A stretch of DNA of 64,000 bases from Wolbachia endosymbiont (group B) of Protocalliphora azurea. Lineage in GTDB: Bacteria; Pseudomonadota; Alphaproteobacteria; Rickettsiales; Anaplasmataceae. The stretch spans positions 62,001-126,000 of the forward strand of contig NZ_OX366394.1 in assembly GCF_947251865.1 (NCBI RefSeq), read 5' to 3'. The notes under the pieces are model-generated. The model was given only the letters and a program-made list of their open reading frames with translations. It had not been told where the DNA came from and searched no databases. The translations under genes were made by a program, and so were the position numbers. Positions 56,786-64,000 of the stretch are shown here, piece by piece (position 1 is the first letter of the stretch; every line of letters starts with the position of its first letter).

Positions 56786-57886
56786 TACCAAATTCCATTA
56801 CTAATCGAACAAATAAGAAACATTACAAACTCGTTTAATAGTAGTGCTGGAAATACTGACAATAAAATTACACAGAACATCTGCAAGTAAGCCTATGGTA
56901 TCGTAGACTCTGTTACGTAAAGTATTGTATTTGATATATTGCCACAACCTCTCAACAGGATTCAGTTCCGGTGAATAAGGAGGCAAGTATATAATGGTAA
57001 TGTTTTCCTGAAATTTCAAACTTTTTGATCTATGCCAACTTGCACAATCCATTACAAGAAAGGCTTTTTTCGTGCCTAAATCTTTCGACATCTGCTCCAG
57101 AAATATATTCATACAATCAGTGTTTACATATGGAGCAAGTAGGCTGATTTTCTTACCACTTCTTGGATTTACCGCACTGTAGATATAGAAATTTTGTCTA
57201 CCAATTTTCATTTTAACCTGCGTTCTGACCCCTTTTTTAAACCATCCGTGTCCGATTTTTGAATGAGTTCCAAATCGTGATTCATCAAAAAAACACCTCT
57301 TTTTCAGGGTGGGAATTGACTATTTTATTGAAGTATTTTTTAAACTCTTCTTGCTTGTTTTTATCTTGTTTATGGTGCATTGGCCTCGGTGTTATATAAG
57401 AAAATTTCATCCTTTGTATCTCACGGTGCACTGTTGATTTGCTAATGTTTAGGCCAAATTCCTCTGAGATTTTTATCTGCACTTCCTTAATAGTAATATT
57501 TGGATTTCTTTCTACCCATATTTCAATTTGCTCACGTTGATTTTTCTTTAATTTGCTTTTTCTTCGCCGCTGAGACGGGGCAAATAATCTTTCTACTCTA
57601 CCAAATTTTAGATGCTTTATCCATTCAGTCAAAGCAGTCCTTGAAATTTTACATATTCTTGCCACAGCGCTTATACTACTTTCTTTTCCTGCTATCACCG
57701 CTTGTAACTTTTTTGAAACATATGCGTTATTTCTGACCTTTTTTAACATTTCTTTCGCCAAATTTACAACTTTTTCGTCTAATAGTTTTGACCTTAATGC
57801 CATTTATACCTCTCTATTTTATCTACTTTATTATCACTTCTTTCCCATTATTGTCTATCTGTTCTTTGCATAGTGGGAATTGGTAT
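56786..57886 (-). mobile_element. IS630-family insertion sequence
   Basis: The ~1.1-kb element has terminal inverted repeats of the type ATACCAAATTCC (left) and ATACCAATTCCC (right, complement). It is flanked by TA on each side (56784-56785 and 57887-57888), and the empty copy near 22433 has a single TA, as expected for IS630/Tc1 insertion. The transposase is on the minus strand in two frames. Confidence 0.88.
56801..57803 (-). CDS. IS630-family transposase, in two frames (frameshift at a T7 run near 57285)
   Basis: The first frame (57803 to 57285, 172 residues) is the helix-turn-helix part: AVARICKISRTALTEWIKHL and IKISEEFGLNISKSTVHREI. It stops right after EKEVFF at a run of seven T. Reading six T instead continues as DESRFGTH in the second frame, which holds the DDE domain: D in FFDESRFG, D in FLVMDCASWHRSK, E in LPPYSPELNPVERLWQYIK, ending at 56801. 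The shift may be programmed slippage or decay. A product of about 333 residues would be normal for the family. Confidence 0.85.
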
Positions 57887-58377
57887 TAGAGATATTTTAA
57901 GAGCTCAAAATCTATCTTTGTCTGCAGACTTTTCTATTAAATAATCAAACTAAGTAAAAAATGTAGCGTATCTTCTTCAGCGCATACACATATGCTTAAT
58001 CTCTGTCGTATGTGCGCTGCACTTTTTTCTAATCTTTTTTACACAGGGGGATTTTATGTCCAGAATTCCAGATACTTGACCTTTACTTTAGCTAAAAAAC
58101 AATAGGCGCCTATGGCTAATTAAAATAAAAATTTTTCTAATATATAGAAGAATTACAAAATCACTGTTTACTGAAACCGGGCCAAGGAAGCTGCTAATGT
58201 CACAGAATTTTAGGTAAACGTTGTTTGCTTGACGTATGAGTGTGCTCTCCTTACTTCAAGAACTCTTTAATATTTAACCACTTAAGTCCTTTCAAGATAT
58301 GTTCTTAGATAATAGTTTTTCAAATCCTTGGTAAATCAAAGTCAGCTTAACTATTAATTATTTATCTTTTTTTCTAG
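57887..58377. other. Intergenic region between IS630 and uvrB
   Basis: The first ~225 bases are the right part of the dispersed repeat. The rest (58114-58377) is AT-rich sequence in which I see no gene, RNA or clear signal. It includes the 3' flank of uvrB. Confidence 0.6.
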
Positions 58378-60312
58378 TTATGTAACGGGTCTGTTATTAA
58401 ATTTTTCAATAATACCTTTTATTTTCGCCGCCTCTTCAAACTCTAAATTTTCAGCATGCTTCAACATTTGCTTTTTCAAACTATTTAGATCATCCTTGCT
58501 AAAATTCTCAACTACCACTTTTTCCTGTAAAGTATTTGATATAGGCTTTATTATAGTTTTTGGTACAATATTATGCAGTGTATTATGCTCTGTCTGTTTC
58601 TTTCTTCTCCTTTCAGTTTCTTTCAGTGCACGATCCATAGAATTAGTAATTTTGTCTGCATATAAAATTACTCTGCCTTCAACATTTCGTGCAGCACGAC
58701 CTATCGTTTGAATGAGCGAAGTCTCTGATCGTAAAAACCCTTCTTTGTCAGCATCTAAAATTGCAACCAATCCACACTCGGGAATATCAAGACCTTCCCG
58801 CAACAAGTTAACGCCAACAAGAACATCTATTTCTTTAGATCTTAATTTGCATATAATTTCAATTCTTTCCAGTGCACCAATATCTGAATGTAGGTAAGTT
58901 ACTTTCATACTGAGCTCACTCATATGCTCAGCTAGCTTTTCAGCCATTTTTTTTGTCAATGTGGTAATTAGAATACAAAATCCTTTTTTTATTGTTACTT
59001 GCGCCTCGTGAATCACATCATCAACCTGACTCTCTGTTGGTTTTATGGTGCAGATGGGATCTGTCAGTCCTGTTGGGCGGATAACTTGCTCTATAAATGC
59101 GTGATTAGTCTTTTCTAATTCATATTTTCCTGGAGTAGCCGAAACGTAAATAGTCTGTGGCCGTATTGCCTCCCACTCTTCCAATTTTAATGGACGGTTA
59201 TCAAAAGCAGAAGGTAGCCTAAAACCATAATCTATCAATTTCTTTTTACGTGCTTCATTACCGCTATACATTGCACCTATCTGGGGAACGGTTACATGGC
59301 TTTCATCAACAAATAAAATTACATCTTTAGGTAAATACTCAAACAATGTAGGCGGTGGATCTCCGGCTTTCATTCCGTAAAGATAACGCGAATAATTTTC
59401 AATACCTTTACACACTCCCGTTGCCATCATCATTTCAATATCAAAATTAGTACGCTGCTCAAGGCGTTTTGCTTCAACAATTTTGTTCTGTGAATAGTAA
59501 TAATCCAGGCGTTCATGTAGTTCTTTTTTAATCAATTGAACTGCTTGCAAAAGAGTCTCACGTGATGTAGTGTAATAGCTATTTGGAAAAATGGTGACTG
59601 TATCTATGCATCTGATAATATTGCCGTTCATGGCATCAATCTCAGAAATTTCCTCTATTTCATCACCAAACAATGATAAACGCCAAGCTTTATTTTCATA
59701 ATAGGCAGGAAATATATCAATAATATCGCCGCGCACTCTGAAATATCCTCGCTCAAATCTGACATCAGAACGTTTATATTGGAGATTAACTAAATTATTC
59801 AGAAAGTCATTAACATGAATCTTATCTCCAGCACTTAAAGTCAAGGTCATGCTGAGATAGCTCTCAGGCGAACCAAGACCATATATACAAGAAACACTCG
59901 CAACTACAATCGTGTCCCTACGCTCCAAAAGAGAGCATATAGCAGAATAGCGTAGCATATCAATTCTTTCATTTATTAAAGAGTCTTTTTCAATATAAGT
60001 GTCTGTTTGTGGTGAATAAGCCTCAGGCTGATAATAATCATAATAAGAAATGAAGTATCCAACAGCATTGTGAGGAAAAAATCCTCTCATCTCCTCGTAA
60101 AGCTGCGCCGCTAAAGTTTTATTATGTGCCATAATTAACGCAGGCCTGTTTGTTCTTGCAATAACATTTGCCATAGTAAAAGTTTTTCCAGAGCCAGTTA
60201 CTCCAAGTAAAACCTGATCTCTTTTATTACTATTTAACCCTGCAACTAAGTTGTCTATTGCCTGTGGTTGATCTCCAGCTGGCTGAAAATGTGTAACTAT
60301 TTGAAATTCCAT
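58378..60312 (-). CDS. uvrB: Excinuclease ABC subunit UvrB
   Basis: UvrB is the damage-verifying helicase-like subunit of nucleotide excision repair. Motifs are [15 protein letters not shown], Walker [17 protein letters not shown], the beta-hairpin region [54 protein letters not shown], and [19 protein letters not shown]. The C-terminal UVR domain ([20 protein letters not shown]) is present. The length of 644 is typical. It stands alone, ATG at 60312. Confidence 0.97.
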   Translation of the reverse strand: MEFQIVTHFQPAGDQPQAIDNLVAGLNSNKRDQVLLGVTGSGKTFTMANVIARTNRPALIMAHNKTLAAQLYEEMRGFFPHNAVGYFISYYDYYQPEAYSPQTDTYIEKDSLINERIDMLRYSAICSLLERRDTIVVASVSCIYGLGSPESYLSMTLTLSAGDKIHVNDFLNNLVNLQYKRSDVRFERGYFRVRGDIIDIFPAYYENKAWRLSLFGDEIEEISEIDAMNGNIIRCIDTVTIFPNSYYTTSRETLLQAVQLIKKELHERLDYYYSQNKIVEAKRLEQRTNFDIEMMMATGVCKGIENYSRYLYGMKAGDPPPTLFEYLPKDVILFVDESHVTVPQIGAMYSGNEARKKKLIDYGFRLPSAFDNRPLKLEEWEAIRPQTIYVSATPGKYELEKTNHAFIEQVIRPTGLTDPICTIKPTESQVDDVIHEAQVTIKKGFCILITTLTKKMAEKLAEHMSELSMKVTYLHSDIGALERIEIICKLRSKEIDVLVGVNLLREGLDIPECGLVAILDADKEGFLRSETSLIQTIGRAARNVEGRVILYADKITNSMDRALKETERRRKKQTEHNTLHNIVPKTIIKPISNTLQEKVVVENFSKDDLNSLKKQMLKHAENLEFEEAAKIKGIIEKFNNRPVT

Positions 60313-60397
60313 ACCTTTATATTTTCATAATGTATTTATTACTATACAATACATTTGCTAGTGTAAATAAGGTATGAAAGAATGAACATAAAAAACT

Positions 60398-61162
60398 CTA
60401 TTTTTTCTTTTTATAGAGCCTGCTCCAAATCCTGTTGTTGGTTAATACAAAAAACACCGTCAAAATTATAAAATATGTCACTATTTTTAGCCCAAGTTTA
60501 TGTCGGCGCTCCAGTTCTGGCTCTGCTGCCCATTGTAAGAAATTTACCACATCATATGCCATATTTTCAACTGTGGCTTGCCTTGTACCATCATATTCTA
60601 CCATTCCTTCAGAAAGAGGTGGGGCCATAGCTAACCTACCTGTTGAAAAATATGGATTAAAATATAAACCATTCTCATCCTGCTCGCCGTTTTGATAGCC
60701 TATCAAAAGTGAATAGACGTAGTTTGCACCATCGTGCCTTGCTTTGACAATGAGTGATAAGTCTGGTGGAATTGCACCATTATTACTTGCTGCAGCTGCT
60801 TCTTTTGTATCAAAAGGTGCAATAAAATAATCCGAAGACACTCCCGGCCTATCAAACATTTCACCCAAATCATTTGGACCATCTTTCACTTGATAAGAGG
60901 CTGCAATTTGTTTTACGTCCTCTTCAGAAAAACCAACATCTTGCAAATTACGAAACGCTATTCTATTCATTGAATGGCAAGCAGCACAGACTTCCTTGTA
61001 TACTTTATAGCCACGCTGAATTGACTCTCTATCGAAAGATCCGGTAATTCCATTAAAACTCCAGTCAATTTTCTTATTTGGTAAAGGTTTAAACTCCTCT
61101 GCAGATAGAGAATTAGCGAAAAATAATACACAAAACACAGCAACTTTAACCAATAGCATCAC
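60398..61162 (-). CDS. petC: Cytochrome c1 (ubiquinol-cytochrome c reductase)
   Basis: This is the heme c1 subunit of the cytochrome bc1 complex, passing electrons from the Rieske centre to cytochrome c at the periplasmic face. A signal helix ([17 protein letters not shown]) precedes the covalent heme motif [22 protein letters not shown] follows, then the axial methionine region [17 protein letters not shown], and a C-terminal anchor helix ([19 protein letters not shown]). It has 254 residues. Its ATG overlaps the petB stop as ATGA, so the two are coupled. Confidence 0.96.
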   Translation of the reverse strand: MMLLVKVAVFCVLFFANSLSAEEFKPLPNKKIDWSFNGITGSFDRESIQRGYKVYKEVCAACHSMNRIAFRNLQDVGFSEEDVKQIAASYQVKDGPNDLGEMFDRPGVSSDYFIAPFDTKEAAAASNNGAIPPDLSLIVKARHDGANYVYSLLIGYQNGEQDENGLYFNPYFSTGRLAMAPPLSEGMVEYDGTRQATVENMAYDVVNFLQWAAEPELERRHKLGLKIVTYFIILTVFFVLTNNRIWSRLYKKKK

Positions 61163-62385
61163 TTCATCTCCGGCACGGAATCGCTTATTGTTTTTGGTAA
61201 TTTTTTTGGTTTCTCATACTTACTAAGTAAAGGTAAAATTATCACAAAATATGAAAAATAATAAAGAGTTGAAAGCCTACTTAAAGTAATGTAAGGCTCC
61301 TTAACTTCTTGTCCCCCAAGCCAGGCAAGAAATGCAAAATTTATTGCAAAAACCCAAAAAAATTTCTTAAATAATGGACGGTAGGAACCACTTTTAACCT
61401 TTGATTTATCAAGCCAAGGCAAAAGAAACCACACTAAAATAGATCCAAACATGGTAAGTACACCAATAAGTTTATTTGGAATTGAACGCAGCATCGCATA
61501 AAAAGGTAAGAAATACCACTCTGGCACTATATGTACTGGAGTTACCATAGGATCAGCCTCTATATAATTATCAGGATGCCCAAGATAATTAGGGGCATAA
61601 AAAACAAATGCAAATAAAATTATAAAAAATAAACCAAAAGTTATGCAGTCCTTTGCTATATAGTAAGGATAAAAAGGAATGGTATCCTTATCTGACCTGA
61701 CTTCTATTCCACTTGGATTATTAGAGCCAAACCTATGCAGAGCAACAACATGCAACATAGCTAAAGCGATAATAATGAAAGGCATAAGATAATGCAGCGC
61801 AAAAAAACGATTAAGCGTTGGATTATCAACAGAGAAGCCTCCCCATAGCCATATAACTATTTTATCACCAATTAAAGGTATAGCCGAGAATAAATTAGTT
61901 ATAACTGTTGCACCCCAAAAACTCATTTGTCCCCATGGAAGAACATATCCCATAAAGGCAGTTGCCATCATTGCAAAAAATATAAATATGCCAATAAACC
62001 ATACCATTTCTCGCGGTCTCTTATAAGATCCGTAATATAATCCACGCATGATATGAACATAGACCACCATAAAGAAGAGCGACGCCCCAACAGCATGAGT
62101 ATAACGTATCAGCCATCCATAACTTACGTCACGCATTATACGCTCCACACTATTAAATGCATGATCAACATGCGGAGTGTAGTGCATGGCAAGAAATATA
62201 CCTGTTATTATTTGTAAAATCAGCGCTATACCAGCTAAAGAACCAAAATTCCAAGCATAATTTAAATTTTTTGGTACTTGATAAGAAGCAGTATGTTTTA
62301 GAAAAGAAAATATAGGCAGTCTGTACTCTATCCAACCTAATATACCTTTTTCTTCTATTATTTCTTTTTTGCTATCATCTTCCAT
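61159..62385 (-). CDS. petB: Cytochrome b (ubiquinol-cytochrome c reductase)
   Basis: This is the membrane subunit holding the two b hemes and the quinone sites of the bc1 complex. It starts the conserved core at [21 protein letters not shown]. Heme-ligand histidine pairs lie in [23 protein letters not shown] (key part [11 protein letters not shown]...VHIMRG) and in [10 protein letters not shown] with [16 protein letters not shown]. The Qo motif is [12 protein letters not shown]. The 408 residues cover all eight helices. The Rieske subunit gene petA, often first in this operon, is not upstream here. An ANK gene takes that place. Confidence 0.96.
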   Translation of the reverse strand: MEDDSKKEIIEEKGILGWIEYRLPIFSFLKHTASYQVPKNLNYAWNFGSLAGIALILQIITGIFLAMHYTPHVDHAFNSVERIMRDVSYGWLIRYTHAVGASLFFMVVYVHIMRGLYYGSYKRPREMVWFIGIFIFFAMMATAFMGYVLPWGQMSFWGATVITNLFSAIPLIGDKIVIWLWGGFSVDNPTLNRFFALHYLMPFIIIALAMLHVVALHRFGSNNPSGIEVRSDKDTIPFYPYYIAKDCITFGLFFIILFAFVFYAPNYLGHPDNYIEADPMVTPVHIVPEWYFLPFYAMLRSIPNKLIGVLTMFGSILVWFLLPWLDKSKVKSGSYRPLFKKFFWVFAINFAFLAWLGGQEVKEPYITLSRLSTLYYFSYFVIILPLLSKYEKPKKLPKTISDSVPEMK

Positions 62386-62480
62386 AACTTAAAACTTTGT
62401 CATCTTAACTCATTGTATTGTAACAATTTAACGCTAATAAACAATAAAAAGTTTAAGTTTAAAGAGTAGATTTCACAAAA

Positions 62481-62506
62481 ACAAGCACTCAAATTTGAGT
62501 GCTTGT
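62481..62506 (-). terminator. Hairpin terminator after the ANK gene
   Basis: A perfect 26-base palindrome (ACAAGCACTC at the left arm) is followed, on the minus strand, by TTTTTG. It begins two bases after the ANK stop codon and separates that gene from petB. Confidence 0.8.
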
Positions 62507-62507
62507 T

Positions 62508-63689
62508 TTAAAGGGACTTTTGATGACATACACCTTTAGATATTGTTGAATTGCTTAATGAACTTCGAGGACATTGATAAAGTTTTTCACAATTACTAAG
62601 TGCCATCTTGACATTTCTTTCTATAGCACTAACCTTTCTTTCTTTAATTTGCTCCAATGTCAAAAGCGAATTATCCAGTGGCATTGAATATCTTTCCCCT
62701 GTGAATTTACTGATTGCTATAGCAGTTAGCAGAATTGCTCCATTACAATCAACTTGTGAAGAACCAATTGAGCTTCCAGTTGAATGTGCAATAGATTGCT
62801 GTGCAGGAGGTAAAGCAGGGGCACTCTGAAATAAGCTACTGAGTGCAGCAGTTGTTGAAGTTCCCATCCAACTAAATACACTATTAATAAAAGAAGAAGG
62901 TCTTACTGCACTACTTGGTGCAAGAGTAGTATCACCTGGGTTTACATTGGCACTCTCTGCTTCTGCAACAATCTCTTTTATCGTTTTACCGGGATAAAAT
63001 AACTTAACATAATCTGATGGTGTCTCGTTCCTTATATCCTTAACATTATCAATATCAGCACCACTATCGTATAACAGCTTCATTATTTTTGGACGTTTTA
63101 AACTAATAGCCAAATATATAGGTGTGTGCCCCCGTCTGTTTTGAACATTGACGTCAGCATGATATTCAATAAGAAGCTCTACTATTTTTTGGTAATCTTT
63201 CTGAATGGCAATATGTAGACACGAATCTTGTGAAGAATCATTAAAATCAAATTTGCCATCTGGACTAGCACCATGTTTAAGTAGGACCTCTACTTTTTCC
63301 GAACTATTTTTATCTATAGCCCAGCCTATAAGAGTACGTTTTTCACCAGCATATGAAAAATAACCACTAATGCTAGCCTTTTTATCGATTAGAAGCTCTA
63401 TCATTTTTTTGGTGCCCTTTGTAACAGCATAGTATATAGGAGGCACACGAAAAAAGTCCTCAATATTAACATCTGCACCATTCTCAATTAAAAACCTCAT
63501 CATTTCTAAATCTTGTTTACTAACAGCAATCGATAAAGGTGAGTTACCATTTCTATCTTTAGAGTTAATAACATTAGTAGTATGTGTCTTTCCTTCTCTA
63601 ATATACTCCTCAGCTTTTTGAAAATCACGTTCCTTTACTGCAGAACGTAACCCATCTCTCCATTTTTCAACTTCTGTTTTTGTAACCAT
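62508..63689 (-). CDS. ANK-repeat protein upstream of petB
   Basis: The protein has 393 residues with about six ANK units between 15 and 230 (SPLSIAVSKQDLEMMRFLIE, PIYYAVTKGTKKMIELLID, SCLHIAIQKDYQKIVELLIE, TPIYLAISLKRPKIMKLLYD). A Ser/Thr/Ala/Pro-rich linker follows (about 255-310), then a C-terminal part with a moderately hydrophobic block (NGAILLTAIAISKF) and several cysteines. There is no signal peptide and no strong membrane helix. A strong AGGAGG precedes the ATG at 63689. A paralogue's 3' end lies at the window edge. The function is unknown. Confidence 0.85.
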   Translation of the reverse strand: MVTKTEVEKWRDGLRSAVKERDFQKAEEYIREGKTHTTNVINSKDRNGNSPLSIAVSKQDLEMMRFLIENGADVNIEDFFRVPPIYYAVTKGTKKMIELLIDKKASISGYFSYAGEKRTLIGWAIDKNSSEKVEVLLKHGASPDGKFDFNDSSQDSCLHIAIQKDYQKIVELLIEYHADVNVQNRRGHTPIYLAISLKRPKIMKLLYDSGADIDNVKDIRNETPSDYVKLFYPGKTIKEIVAEAESANVNPGDTTLAPSSAVRPSSFINSVFSWMGTSTTAALSSLFQSAPALPPAQQSIAHSTGSSIGSSQVDCNGAILLTAIAISKFTGERYSMPLDNSLLTLEQIKERKVSAIERNVKMALSNCEKLYQCPRSSLSNSTISKGVCHQKSL

Positions 63690-63921
63690 AACCCTCCTAA
63701 AGGATAAAATTTTTGCCCTTATACCACATAATTTGGGAATATGCTAGTGAAATTTATATGTAAAATTAAAAAAAATTTACAACGTAAGAGATTGTTATTT
63801 GATCACGTGCTACATTTAGTTTTTGTACAAAACACCATAAGCCTCCTTAGTTTGCTTAAATTGCTTAGCAGCTTATTCTCAACATATAAGAGCTTTAACT
63901 TAAAGAGGATTATACGAAAAT

Positions 63922-63943
63922 AAGCACTCAAGCTTGAGTGCTT
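63922..63943 (-). terminator. Hairpin terminator after the second ANK gene
   Basis: The perfect 22-base palindrome AAGCACTCAAG/CTTGAGTGCTT is followed on the minus strand by ATTTTCG. It is nearly the same as the terminator at 62481-62506, so it was duplicated with the gene end. Confidence 0.7.
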
Positions 63944-63946
63944 ATT

Positions 63947-64000
63947 TTAACTGATTAAAAGGGACTTTTGATGTATACCTTTAGATATCGTTAAATTGCT
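63947..64000 (-). CDS. 3' end of an ANK-gene paralogue (rest outside window)
   Basis: The last 17 codons and stop are visible, reading SNLTISKGIHQKSLLIS. The complete ANK gene at 62508 ends SNSTISKGVCHQKSL, and the bases just downstream are also alike. The gene therefore is a tandem paralogue cut by the window edge. Its 5' part and repeats cannot be judged. Confidence 0.7.
   Translation of the reverse strand, partial: SNLTISKGIHQKSLLIS

Larger units (their letters stand above)
56740..58113. repeat. Dispersed intergenic repeat, copy split by IS630
   Basis: The pieces 56740-56785 and 57887-58113 together match 22389-22641. Landmarks include TTTTAAATCTGATTA on the left and ATGTAGCGTATC, CAGGGGGAT and CCAGATACTTGACCTTTA on the right. 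This copy has an extra ~16 bases (ACACATATGCTTAATC) relative to the other. The IS630 element sits at the TA equivalent to 22433. Confidence 0.8.

Overview
The window reads as a chromosomal segment of a Wolbachia endosymbiont (Alphaproteobacteria, Rickettsiales, Anaplasmataceae). The evidence is the AT-rich sequence, housekeeping genes of Rickettsiales type (thyX, hemA as 5-aminolevulinate synthase, hslVU, petBC, a GapR/DUF2312 protein, an ihfA-like/merR pair), six ankyrin-repeat (ANK) genes plus the tail of a seventh, two wsp-like surface proteins, two insertion sequences and many short palindromic intergenic repeats carrying the CACTGGGATC motif. I cannot name the strain or supergroup. I see no tRNA, rRNA or CRISPR array.

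Layout. 1-8.2 kb: 5'-truncated view of tsaD, an HExxH protein, a membrane histidine kinase, a class III aminotransferase, and a very large membrane-embedded SF2 helicase-like ATPase. 8.2-10.1 kb: rimM, efp and a catalytically degenerate inositol-monophosphatase-like protein. 10.4-18.7 kb: hemA, two paralogous ANK genes and htpG, where the ANK unit was tandemly duplicated together with the edges of both flanking genes. 18.9-25.7 kb: KAP-type NTPase, recR, two ANK/transmembrane genes and priA. 25.8-33.1 kb is the accessory core. It holds an unknown coiled-coil protein followed by a 1154-residue protein with tandem metallopeptidase-like domains, ANK repeats, an RSKR furin-type site and a C-terminal domain. 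The last codons of that gene are displaced by an IS256-family element with intact ends and an 8-bp target duplication. Next comes a repeat-rich spacer and a YopT/C58-like cysteine protease under its own near-consensus promoter.

33-49.5 kb is mostly core metabolism: thyX, murA, fabF, acpP, ispA, an FKBP-like membrane protein, hslUV, gshA, hemH, ndk, a second class III aminotransferase, a CBS/CNNM transporter, gapR, ubiX and folD. 49.6-62.4 kb: two tandem wsp-like proteins (one with a 12-nt repeat tract), leuS, a degenerate LytM lipoprotein, merR, ihfA-like, an MFS transporter, an IS630 element inserted in a dispersed intergenic repeat whose empty copy lies at 22.4 kb, uvrB and petCB. 62.5-64 kb: an ANK gene and the 3' end of a paralogue, each followed by the same type of hairpin terminator.

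How the parts relate. The core genes cover translation, cell-wall precursor, lipid, heme and respiratory functions. The accessory genes (ANK/metallopeptidase protein, C58-like protease, ANK-TM proteins, wsp-like proteins) are the plausible host-interaction set. The best candidates for an undescribed system are the 25.8-31.6 kb toxin-like two-gene unit, the adjacent C58-like protease, and the membrane-integrated helicase-like protein at 4.5-8.2 kb. These functional suggestions rest on visible motifs and architecture only, with no database search.
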